Shown here: piece by piece, positions 45,926 to 53,732 of the stretch
Numbering within the stretch: the first letter of the stretch is position 1
Layout of the letters: each line of letters opens with the position of its first letter
From: Haematospirillum sp. H4485
GTDB lineage: Bacteria > Pseudomonadota > Alphaproteobacteria > Rhodospirillales > Rhodospirillaceae
Reading direction: 5' to 3'
Length of the DNA stretch: 64,000 nt
NCBI RefSeq assembly: GCF_012102745.1
Contig: NZ_JAAVSY010000007.1
Location: 1 to 64,000 of the forward strand
Notes under the pieces: model-generated
Seen by the model: only the letters and a program-made list of their open reading frames with translations
Database searches by the model: none
Told to the model about the DNA's origin: nothing
Position numbers and translations under genes: made by a program

Positions 45926-46120
45926 TCAGCCGTGCATGTACAGCTTGACGATCCGGGCGTCACTGTCGCACAGGATCATGGTGCCACGAGCCTGACGCTT
46001 CATCTGCTGGGGCTTGTTGCGCAGCATGTGACGCTTGTAGGCAACGTTGGCACGGACTTTGCCGGTACCGGTCAGGCGGAAGCGCTTCTTGACAGCGCTT
46101 TTGGTCTTCATCTTGGGCAT
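45926..46120 (-). CDS. rpmI: 50S ribosomal protein L35
   Basis: The 64-residue basic protein has the L35 signature MPKMKTKSAVKKRFRLTGTGKV and RNKPQQMKRQARG. It is the first gene of rpmI-rplT-pheS-pheT; a stable stem-loop lies in its 5' leader at 46148-46172. Confidence 0.97.
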   Translation of the reverse strand: MPKMKTKSAVKKRFRLTGTGKVRANVAYKRHMLRNKPQQMKRQARGTMILCDSDARIVKLYMHG

Positions 46121-46463
46121 TTTTCAGTCCTTGACAGTTCTGGTCCTGCCCGGTTCCACATGTGGGCCGGGCTTCTGTTGCTGCGGGTGGGCATGCCCGG
46201 CACCTTGACTGCCACGCAGCCTGATGCACAGCCTCGCCGCTCGCAAACAGAGCCGATCCCTATACAGGATTGTCAGGGGAAAGACAATCCCTCAAAGAGA
46301 AACTACTTTTGCGGGAATTCTCTGGTCCCGGTGGACCAAAAATGTCTATGGCCGTTTTGATGGGCTCATGTTTGTATTACTATCTGTTTCGTCATTGTTT
46401 TTTCAGGGTGTCTCCTCGCCCTGGTGCTTGGTCCCGGTCGTTTTTTCCTTCCGGAGGTTTATC
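46121..46463. other. Divergent intergenic region, rpmI leader and TAXI-gene leader
   Basis: No gene is visible. Two strong symmetrical elements stand out. GCCCGG...CCGGGC at 46148-46172 extends through two G-U pairs to a 9-bp stem with a 7-base loop, 28 bases before the rpmI start. GGATTGTC/GACAATCC at 46267-46290 is a perfect 8-base inverted repeat with an 8-base spacer, about 175 bases before the TAXI start. An open frame (from 46224) runs through on the plus strand but shows no conserved sequence before the signal peptide at 46464. Confidence 0.6.
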
Positions 46464-47528
46464 GTGTTTGTTGTGTCTGCGTTTTCCGGATGGCGGGGAC
46501 TGGTGGTCGCTGGTGTGATTCTCGCCTGCGCCATGGCTTTGATCTACCCTGCTTGTGCCGGCGAGTCTGACAGCAAGGCCAAGGGAAGCGCGGATGTCCG
46601 CTTTGTACGTATTGGTACGGGTCCAACCGGTGGAACGTACTTTCCCGTTGGGGGATTGATTGCAAACGCACTATCCAACCCACCGGGCTCGCGCCCCTGC
46701 GACCGGGGCGGGAGTTGTGGGGTGCCCGGATTGATTGCAGCTGCACAATCAACAAATGGATCCGTTGAGAACGTGGAAGGACTGGCGCGTGGGGACCTTG
46801 ACTTTGCCCTTGTGCAGGCAGATGTCGCTTTCTGGGCTCAAAGTGGCTCCGGGCTTTACAAGGGAAAGGGGGCTGTCACCGAACTCAGGGCGATTGCCCG
46901 TCTGTATCCGGAAGCCGTTCATCTGGCTGTGCGTGCGGATTCGGGCATAACATCGGTGGCGGGACTGAAAGGGAAGCGTATAGGTGTCGGAGAGGAGGGA
47001 TCCGGTACCTTGGTGGGCTCCCACATTATTCTTGAAGCCTTCGGGATCAGTATGGGTGACATCAAGCCGATTTATAAAAAACCAGGGGAGGATGCAGATG
47101 ATCTTATCGCCGGTTCCCTGGACGCCATGTTTTTTGTTTCCGGGGCTCCGACGCAGCTAATTGTGCGTTTGCTGGACAGCGGATCCGCACGCCTCGTTCC
47201 AATTGAAGGACCGGCTGTGGAACGCCTTGTCGGGCGTTATCCATTCTTTTCAAAAGGGGAAATACCGGAAGATGTCTATGCTGGTATGGGTGGCAAGCCG
47301 ATACGTACCGTTACAGTCGGCGCCCTTCTGGTTACGACCACGCGCACGCCTGCGGATTTTGTTGAGGCCATTACCCGGTCCATGTGGCATCCAAGTCACT
47401 TGATCCTTTACAGCAAGGGGCATCCGCGGGCAGCTTCCATGTCTCCGGATACGGCCCGGGACGGGCTTGGTATTCCCCTTCATGATGGGGCACGCAAGGC
47501 TTACACTGACATGGGCAAAGGCGATTGA
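46464..47528 (+). CDS. TAXI-family TRAP transporter solute-binding protein
   Basis: The 354-residue protein starts with a signal peptide (hydrophobic GLVVAGVILACAMALIYPACA, cleavage near ACAG). The TAXI hallmark follows: VRIGTGPTGGTYFPVGGLIA, GGSCGVPGLIAAAQSTNGS and VENVEGLARGDLDFALVQAD. These periplasmic proteins bring carboxylates such as glutamate or 2-oxoglutarate to a fused TRAP permease. GTG 46464 has GGAGG six bases upstream and gives a clean signal peptide. No TRAP permease is next to it, so it either serves a distant one or has another role. Confidence 0.9.
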   Translation: MFVVSAFSGWRGLVVAGVILACAMALIYPACAGESDSKAKGSADVRFVRIGTGPTGGTYFPVGGLIANALSNPPGSRPCDRGGSCGVPGLIAAAQSTNGSVENVEGLARGDLDFALVQADVAFWAQSGSGLYKGKGAVTELRAIARLYPEAVHLAVRADSGITSVAGLKGKRIGVGEEGSGTLVGSHIILEAFGISMGDIKPIYKKPGEDADDLIAGSLDAMFFVSGAPTQLIVRLLDSGSARLVPIEGPAVERLVGRYPFFSKGEIPEDVYAGMGGKPIRTVTVGALLVTTTRTPADFVEAITRSMWHPSHLILYSKGHPRAASMSPDTARDGLGIPLHDGARKAYTDMGKGD

Positions 47529-47575
47529 GTGCGAGTCTTGTTGCTTTTGAAGTACGCTAAACAGACAGGATAGAA

Positions 47576-48949
47576 ATGCCTCTTTCGGTTTTTGTCAGCC
47601 CAACAGAGATAGACGCGCCTTCTGTGGTTCGTCCGGTTCGTTTGGTCCTGGCGGGGGACGATCTCCCTTCTTTTGCCGCAGCATCTGGATTTACTGCCGG
47701 GGTGGGCGAGATGTGCCTCTTGCCGTCCGGGGATGGATCTGTATCCGGTGCCTTGGTAGGTCTTGGCGATGGCCTTGATCCGTGGGCCCTGTCTGATCTC
47801 CCTTTGTCTCTTCCGGCTGGAATCTGGTCCCTTGATGGTGTGCGAGATCCAGATGATGCCGTACGGTTCTGTCTTGCATGGGCTTTGGGAGCTTATAGCT
47901 TCAATCGCTATCGCCGTCAGGAGGAGAGTGTACCTGCCCGTATGGTCTGGCCCGCAGGCGTTGATCGTGCGGCTGTGGGTCGCTGGGTTGGGGCTATTGA
48001 GTGGGTTCGTGACCTGGTTAATACACCGGCGGAGGATATGGGGCCGTCCGAACTGGAGGATGCCGCCCGTGGTTTGGCCCAACGCTATGGGGCTTCTCTC
48101 GAGGTTATTGTGGGGGAGGCTCTGTCAGATCGCAACTATCCGGCCATTTATATGGTTGGGCGTGCCTCGCCGCGCGCTCCGCGTCTGATTGACATACGGT
48201 GGGGTGATCCATCTGCGCCCAGGCTGACCTTGGTTGGCAAGGGGGTGTGCTTTGATACGGGCGGTCTTGATCTCAAGCCCTCTTCCGGTATGCGCCTGAT
48301 GAAGAAGGATATGGGCGGAGCCGCGCATGCCATGGCGTTGGCCGGCTTGGTCATGGATGCCCGGCTGCCGGTTCGGCTCAGGGTTCTGGTACCGGCTGTG
48401 GACAATGCCGTGGCAGGCAATGCCATGCGTCCGGGGGATATTCTAAGAACCCGCAAGGGGCTGACCGTTGAAATATCCAATACAGATGCGGAAGGTCGGT
48501 TGATCCTTGCTGATGCCCTTGCCGAAGGGGATAGTGAGAAGCCGGAGCTGATGATTGACTTTGCTACCCTGACCGGCGCAGCACGTGTTGCCCTGGGGCC
48601 GGAACTTCCGGCACTTTTTTCCAACCAGGATACGTTGGCCGCTGACCTTGTTGCAGCGGGGCAGCGCGAGCATGATCCCTTGTGGCATATGCCGTTGTGG
48701 GATGGTTACCGCTCCATGATCGAGAGCCGTATTGCGGATCTGGACAATGCACCGGAGGGGAGGATGGCTGGTGCCATTACGGCAGCCCTGTTCCTGCAGT
48801 CTTTTGTGTCGGATTCCACGCCGTGGGCTCATATAGATCTATTTGCCTGGAATCAGAAAGCGCGTCCCGGTCGTCCGGTTGGTGGAGAAGCCATGACGCT
48901 GAAAGCAATCTTTTCCGTACTGCAGGATCGTTTTGTACAGCGTATTTAG
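47576..48949 (+). CDS. Leucyl aminopeptidase family protein (M17)
   Basis: The 457-residue enzyme carries the M17 core: LVGKGVCFDTGGLDLKPS, MKKDMGGAA (metal and catalytic Lys/Asp) and the signature NTDAEGRLILADAL (catalytic Arg and metal acids). M17 enzymes remove N-terminal residues from peptides with two metal ions. Its N-terminal domain is divergent from PepA, as in the alphaproteobacterial subgroup. It follows the TAXI gene by 47 bases and precedes a MarR regulator. Confidence 0.93.
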   Translation: MPLSVFVSPTEIDAPSVVRPVRLVLAGDDLPSFAAASGFTAGVGEMCLLPSGDGSVSGALVGLGDGLDPWALSDLPLSLPAGIWSLDGVRDPDDAVRFCLAWALGAYSFNRYRRQEESVPARMVWPAGVDRAAVGRWVGAIEWVRDLVNTPAEDMGPSELEDAARGLAQRYGASLEVIVGEALSDRNYPAIYMVGRASPRAPRLIDIRWGDPSAPRLTLVGKGVCFDTGGLDLKPSSGMRLMKKDMGGAAHAMALAGLVMDARLPVRLRVLVPAVDNAVAGNAMRPGDILRTRKGLTVEISNTDAEGRLILADALAEGDSEKPELMIDFATLTGAARVALGPELPALFSNQDTLAADLVAAGQREHDPLWHMPLWDGYRSMIESRIADLDNAPEGRMAGAITAALFLQSFVSDSTPWAHIDLFAWNQKARPGRPVGGEAMTLKAIFSVLQDRFVQRI

Positions 48950-49061
48950 CAGCATGCAATTATGTTTGTCTTTTTTCTCCATTCTGTTGAGCCTTGGCAA
49001 GGCAGTCGTTCCGGATGCTGAATGTTTCTGTTCTTTTTTCGGGCGTTGGCCGATGTGACCG

Positions 49062-49071
49062 TTGCATGCAA
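49062..49071. promoter_or_regulatory. Candidate operator upstream of the MarR-type gene
   Basis: TTGCATGCAA is a perfect 10-base palindrome 50 bases before the MarR start. An 8-base copy of it (GCATGCAA) occurs at 48952-48959, across the end of the aminopeptidase gene. MarR dimers commonly bind such TTGC...GCAA symmetry near their own promoter. Autoregulation is inferred. Confidence 0.4.
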
Positions 49072-49121
49072 AATAGACGCAAGGCCATGAGGTCGAGTTT
49101 CCTGGTAACGTCGGGTGGGAA

Positions 49122-49481
49122 ATGGATATCAAGATTTCAGCTGTAGAGGCGCTTGATCTATGGCGCGGTGCGATTGTCGAGAGTGTTCGTCGGGAGGCAC
49201 CGGACTTGTCTGCCCGCCAGATGGCCATGTTGCTGACGGTTTATCTGACGCCTCCTCCTCATACCGTACGGGGGCTTGCGGCAGAACTGAATGTTTCCAA
49301 GCCCGCCATTACCAGGGCTGTGGATCGGCTTGCTGAATATGGCTTGCTCAAGCGCAAGATGGACGACCACGACCGCCGCAGCGTTCTTATTTTGCGTACG
49401 GTCAAGGGATCAGTGTTTCTGAGTGAGTTCGGCGATATTATCGGCGCTGCGGCGACGGAAGCAGAAGGGCTTACTGCCTGA
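49122..49481 (+). CDS. MarR-family transcriptional regulator
   Basis: The 119-residue protein has a winged-helix core: LSARQMAMLLTVYL, RGLAAELNVSKPAITRAVDRLAEYGLLKR (recognition helix) and MDDHDRRSVLILRTVKG (wing with the conserved DxRR). It is shorter than typical MarR proteins (about 140-150) and lacks part of the C-terminal dimer helix. It follows an aminopeptidase gene, an order I recall from other Alphaproteobacteria. A palindrome 50 bases upstream may be its operator. Confidence 0.88.
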   Translation: MDIKISAVEALDLWRGAIVESVRREAPDLSARQMAMLLTVYLTPPPHTVRGLAAELNVSKPAITRAVDRLAEYGLLKRKMDDHDRRSVLILRTVKGSVFLSEFGDIIGAAATEAEGLTA

Positions 49482-49522
49482 TCACCCTGCGTTTCTGCCG
49501 TTGATTCTCTACAGACAGCGTA

Positions 49523-49834
49523 TCAGGTCGCGTAGACAGAGTGGACAAGCTCTGTCAGGGTCACGCCGATCTTGTCACCTTCGGTAATCACCACCTCGCC
49601 ACGGGCTACCAGTATGCCGTTGGCATAAATTTCCACCGGCTCATCGGTCTTCTGATCCAGCTCGACCACGGCACCGCGGCCCAGTTTCAGCAGCTGGTGC
49701 ACCCGCAGCATCGACTTGCCCAGCATAACCGAAATTTCTACCTGCACTGTAAAGGCAGCGTCATTGGTAATCGGGCGCAGACCGCCCACGGTCTGCAGCG
49801 TCGGGTCATCTTTCAGGCGAAACTGCTCGGTCAT
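49523..49834 (-). CDS. fliN: Flagellar motor switch protein FliN
   Basis: The 103-residue protein is mostly one SpoA domain: VQVEISVMLGKSMLRVHQLLKLGRGAVVELDQ...EIYANGILVARGEVVITEGDKIGVTLTEL. FliN forms the lower C-ring and contributes to switching and export. ATG 49834 is chosen over a TTG start at 49852. No other flagellar gene is in the window, so it is separated from fliM and fliG. It converges with the MarR gene. Confidence 0.9.
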   Translation of the reverse strand: MTEQFRLKDDPTLQTVGGLRPITNDAAFTVQVEISVMLGKSMLRVHQLLKLGRGAVVELDQKTDEPVEIYANGILVARGEVVITEGDKIGVTLTELVHSVYAT

Positions 49835-49940
49835 CCGGTTTTCCGCAGCCAAGGTGGGCAGACCCGCCCGTCAATACCGGTACCGGCTGACAGGGCCTAC
49901 CATACAATCCAGCACAGTATGCGAGTATGGCCCGTGAAAG

Positions 49941-51626
49941 TTAAGACTCTCCTATAATATTGTCCGGTTCCGGAAAACGGATGTTGTTTTTTCCGTATCC
50001 AGGCGTTTGATCCAGGAAGGCAGCGGCCAGAAGGGTTTGCGTATAGGGGTGCTGTGGATCTTTCAGCACGGTGCTGGTTGGGCCATATTCCACCGCCTGT
50101 CCGTTCTTCATGACCAGAATGGTGTCTGCCAAGGCGCGAACGGCCCGCAAATCGTGGCTTATGAACAAGCAGGACAGGTGATGGCGCTGCTGGAGATTAC
50201 GCAGAAGGGCGATAATCTGTGCCTGGATAGAGACGTCCAGGGCGCTGGTGGGTTCATCCAGAACCAGAAGTCTGGGTTTGAGTACCAAGGCACGTGCGAT
50301 GCCAATCCTTTGACGTTGCCCGCCGGAAAATTCATGGGGGTAACGGTCTGCATGGTCCGGTGTCAGGCCAACCTCGTCCAGGATGGCCTGAATGGCTGCC
50401 TCACGATCCTGTTTGTTGCCGGGGCAGTGAATATCAAGGCCCTCGCCTATGATATCCCGTACAGTCATGCGTGGGCTGAGTGATCCCCATGGATCTTGAA
50501 ACACGATTTGCATCGAACGTCGGAACGGACGCAGGGCTTTCTCTGGTAGTCCGTCCAGTGCATGACCCAGGCAGACGATGCGACCCTGCGCCTTGACCAG
50601 CCGTAGTATGGCCATGGCCAATGTTGTTTTCCCCGATCCGGACTCCCCGACAATCCCCAAGGTCTGGCCCTGACGCAGAGTCAGGGAAACATCATTGACG
50701 ACCGTGTTCCAGTGTCGGGCCAAGCCAAAAAGACCATGCCGTAGCGGAAAGCGCACCTGCATGTTCTGTACGTCCAGAACAACCGGTGCATCTGGAGCAA
50801 CCGGATCTTTGTGCCCGGATGGGCCAGAGGACAAAAGATGGCGGGTGAAGGGGTGCTGTGGAGTGGAGAACAGGTCTGGCGTCGGGCGTTCCTCGACCAG
50901 TTCACCATCCTTCATGACGCAAGCCCGATCGGCAATCCGCCGCACAATTCCCAGATCATGCGTGATGAACAGGATCGCCATTCCCAGCTGCTTTTGCATG
51001 TCTTTCAGAAGGGACAGGATCTGCGCCTGAATTGTGACATCCAGGGCTGTGGTGGGCTCATCAGCAATCAGGAGATCCGGCGCATTGGCCAGCGCCATGG
51101 CGATCATGACCCTTTGGCGCTGGCCCCCTGACAGTTCGTGCGGAAAAGCCCGCAGACGTGATTGCGGGTTTGGCAATCCTACCATGTCCAGCAGTTCGAT
51201 AACCCGAGACCGGATAGCATTCCGCCTTATGGTCTGGTGGATATGCAGGGACTCGGCAATCTGGCGTCCGATGGTATGAAGCGGATTCAGGCTGTTCATC
51301 GGTTCCTGAAAAATCATGCCGACCCGGTTGCCGCGGATTTCGCGCAGCCTTGCGTCGTTTGCTCCGGCAAGATCCTGTCCCTTGAGGTGGATTGACCCGG
51401 AGCGTATCCGGACGCCCGGTGGCAAAAGGCGAAGGACCGACAAGGCGGTCATGGATTTTCCGCAGCCTGACTCCCCGACCAGGGCCAGTGTCTCGCCGTG
51501 TGCGATGTCCAGTGATAGTCCCCTGACGAGGTCAACAGGGATGTCCCGTCCGTGCGTACAAATATGGAGATCCCGTATGGACAGGATCGGCTGTGTGGCC
51601 GATGGGGCATTCTGCTGCAGGCTCAT
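49941..51626 (-). CDS. yejF: Peptide ABC importer ATP-binding protein with two ATPase domains (YejF-like)
   Basis: The 561-residue protein fuses two oligopeptide-type ATPases. The first (about 10-270) has Walker A GESGCGKS, LSGGQRQRVMIA and LIADEPTTALD. The second (about 285-545) has GESGSGKT, FSGGQRQRIGIARA and LVLDEPTSALD. In E. coli YejF energises uptake of peptides and microcin C. It is last of yejA-yejB-yejE-yejF, overlapping yejE by four bases. Confidence 0.93.
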   Translation of the reverse strand: MSLQQNAPSATQPILSIRDLHICTHGRDIPVDLVRGLSLDIAHGETLALVGESGCGKSMTALSVLRLLPPGVRIRSGSIHLKGQDLAGANDARLREIRGNRVGMIFQEPMNSLNPLHTIGRQIAESLHIHQTIRRNAIRSRVIELLDMVGLPNPQSRLRAFPHELSGGQRQRVMIAMALANAPDLLIADEPTTALDVTIQAQILSLLKDMQKQLGMAILFITHDLGIVRRIADRACVMKDGELVEERPTPDLFSTPQHPFTRHLLSSGPSGHKDPVAPDAPVVLDVQNMQVRFPLRHGLFGLARHWNTVVNDVSLTLRQGQTLGIVGESGSGKTTLAMAILRLVKAQGRIVCLGHALDGLPEKALRPFRRSMQIVFQDPWGSLSPRMTVRDIIGEGLDIHCPGNKQDREAAIQAILDEVGLTPDHADRYPHEFSGGQRQRIGIARALVLKPRLLVLDEPTSALDVSIQAQIIALLRNLQQRHHLSCLFISHDLRAVRALADTILVMKNGQAVEYGPTSTVLKDPQHPYTQTLLAAAFLDQTPGYGKNNIRFPEPDNIIGES

Positions 51627-52666
51627 GGCTCACCCTGCCCGGCCTTGTGCCTTGGATCAAGGGCATCGCGGATACCTTCTCCGACAAAGATCAGCATGGT
51701 CAGGCAGGAAGCCAGGGTGATGAAGCCACTGATGCCAATCCAAGGGGCATCCAGGCTTTCTTTTCCCTGCTTCAGCAGCGCACCGAGAGAGGCGGATGTC
51801 GAGGGCAGCCCGTAGCCAATCAGATCCAGCGCGGCAAGTGTCACAATGCTGCCGGCCAGCAGGAAAGGAGCCATGGTCAGGGATGCTGTCAGGGCGTTGG
51901 GCAGGATGTGACACCATAGAATACGGGTATTGCCGGCACCAAGGGCGCGCGCTGCACGCACGTAGTCCTGTGCCCGCACTTTCAGAACCTCGGCCCGGAC
52001 CAGACCAACCAGACTTGTCCAGGAAAACAGGGCCAATACCAGAAGAATGCTCCAGAATGAGGGAGCAATCAGGCTGGCCAGGATAATCAGGATGAACAGT
52101 TGGGGAAGCCCGCTCCATATTTCCAGGGCACGCTGGCCGAAAAGATCAATGTGACCGCCATAGAAACCCTGCAGGGCCCCGATCACAATGGCGATGCCAA
52201 CCGACAGGGTGGTCAGGGTCAGGCTGAAAAGCATGGAGCTGCGGAATCCGTACAGTATCTGGGCCAGAATATCCTGTCCCTGCCCATCGGTTCCCAGGGG
52301 GTGAAGCCAGCCGGGAGGGACCGGTGGGGGTTCGTGTGTGCGTGTGTCTATGGTGTTGTAGGAAAAACGCAGGGGAGGCCACAGGGCAAACCCTTTGGCA
52401 TTGATCAGGGCTCTGACTTCCGGGTCGTGATAGTCCGTATAGGTGGGCAGGAAGCCGCCGAACGTTGTTTCAGGGTAATCGGTTATCACCGGCGTATAGA
52501 TCCTGCCATCGTAGAAAACAAGCAGGGGGCGGTCGTTGGACAGGAACTCGGCACACAGACTGAGCAGAAACAGGATGCCCAAAATACGCAGGCTCCACAG
52601 GCTGCGCTTTTGTGCACGGAAGGCGTCCAGCCGTCTTTGCCAAGGTGTTTGATGGATTGTGCTCAT
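51623..52666 (-). CDS. yejE: Peptide ABC importer permease YejE
   Basis: The 347-residue permease has an N-terminal helix (about 25-45), a long periplasmic loop (LLVFYDGRIYTPVITDYPETTFGG...), and a five-helix BPD_transp core with the cytoplasmic EAA loop (ARALGAGNTRILWCHILPNAL). The long loop with PLGTDGQGQDILAQILYG is typical of YejE/DppC permeases. It overlaps both neighbours by four bases (ATGA). Confidence 0.93.
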   Translation of the reverse strand: MSTIHQTPWQRRLDAFRAQKRSLWSLRILGILFLLSLCAEFLSNDRPLLVFYDGRIYTPVITDYPETTFGGFLPTYTDYHDPEVRALINAKGFALWPPLRFSYNTIDTRTHEPPPVPPGWLHPLGTDGQGQDILAQILYGFRSSMLFSLTLTTLSVGIAIVIGALQGFYGGHIDLFGQRALEIWSGLPQLFILIILASLIAPSFWSILLVLALFSWTSLVGLVRAEVLKVRAQDYVRAARALGAGNTRILWCHILPNALTASLTMAPFLLAGSIVTLAALDLIGYGLPSTSASLGALLKQGKESLDAPWIGISGFITLASCLTMLIFVGEGIRDALDPRHKAGQGEP

Positions 52667-53718
52667 GGGGCAGACTCAAATGTGATCCGCGGGTCAACCA
52701 GGTGCAGGGCGATGTCGCTGGCCAGATTCATGACAAGGCCGATCAGGCCAAAAATATACAGGCTGCCGAATACGACCGGATAGTCGCGCCGGACAACAGC
52801 TTCAAAGCCGAGAAGACCAAGACCATTGAGCGAGAAGATGCTCTCGATCAGGATGCTTCCGGTCAGGAACATGGCAATCAGCGTGGCGGGGAAGCCGGCG
52901 ATCACAATCAGCATGGCATTGCGGAAGACATGCCCGTACAGAACCCGCCGCTCGATCAGACCCTTGGCCCGTGCGGTGATGACGTACTGTTTGCTGATTT
53001 CTTCCAGAAAAGAGTTGCGGGTCAGAAGGGTCAGGCTGGCAAAGCCGCTCATCACCATGGCTGTAACGGGCAGGGTCATGTGCCATAACCAGTCCAGGAC
53101 CTGTCTTGCCCATGACAGCGTATGAAAGTCATCCGAAGCCAGTCCTCGCATCGGAAACCAGTCCAGAAAGCGACCACCAGCCAGAAAGATAATAAACAGG
53201 ATCGCAAACATAAATGACGGAACTGCATAACCCACAACAACAATCCAGCTGCTGATACCGTCAAGACGGCTGCCGCTGTGAATGGCTTTCAGGATGCCCA
53301 GGGGAATGGAAATGATATAGATGATCAGGGTCGACAACACCCCAAGGGAGATCGAAACTGGAAGAGCATCGATCACCATCTCGGTGACGGGTTTGGACTG
53401 ATAAAAGCTCTCACCCAGCTCGAAACGGGCATAGTCAGCCAGCATCATCAGGTAGCGTTCGTGAAGCGGGCGGTCAAAGCCGAATTGTTTGCGGATGTGT
53501 TCAATGTGTTCATTGTCCAGCCCCTGTTTCCCACGGTACAGGGTTGTGTCCCCCGCCCCGGATTCAGAAGCCAGGCCACCGGTTGCTTCGGCCATCATCA
53601 GCAGTGTCTGTTCGACCGGTCCCCCGGGTGCGGTCTGGATGACAAAGAAGTTGACCGTCATGATTCCCAGCAGGGTCAACGGTATCAGCAGCAGACGGCG
53701 CAGAATATAGGATACCAT
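52663..53718 (-). CDS. yejB: Peptide ABC importer permease YejB
   Basis: The 351-residue permease begins MVSYILRRLLLIPLTLLGIMTVNFF, the DppB/YejB start, with six membrane helices and the EAA loop TARAKGLIERRVLYGHVFRNAML. The periplasmic segment after helix 1 holds the YejB-type strings GPVEQTLLMM and LDNEHIEHIRKQFGFDRP. It lies 14 bases after yejA and overlaps yejE by four. Confidence 0.93.
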   Translation of the reverse strand: MVSYILRRLLLIPLTLLGIMTVNFFVIQTAPGGPVEQTLLMMAEATGGLASESGAGDTTLYRGKQGLDNEHIEHIRKQFGFDRPLHERYLMMLADYARFELGESFYQSKPVTEMVIDALPVSISLGVLSTLIIYIISIPLGILKAIHSGSRLDGISSWIVVVGYAVPSFMFAILFIIFLAGGRFLDWFPMRGLASDDFHTLSWARQVLDWLWHMTLPVTAMVMSGFASLTLLTRNSFLEEISKQYVITARAKGLIERRVLYGHVFRNAMLIVIAGFPATLIAMFLTGSILIESIFSLNGLGLLGFEAVVRRDYPVVFGSLYIFGLIGLVMNLASDIALHLVDPRITFESAP

Positions 53719-53732
53719 GGTGCTTGGTTCCG

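Noticed and set aside
46224-46463. N-terminal extension of the TAXI protein
   Set aside because: The added 80 residues show no conservation and would bury the signal peptide. GTG 46464 has GGAGG at the right distance.
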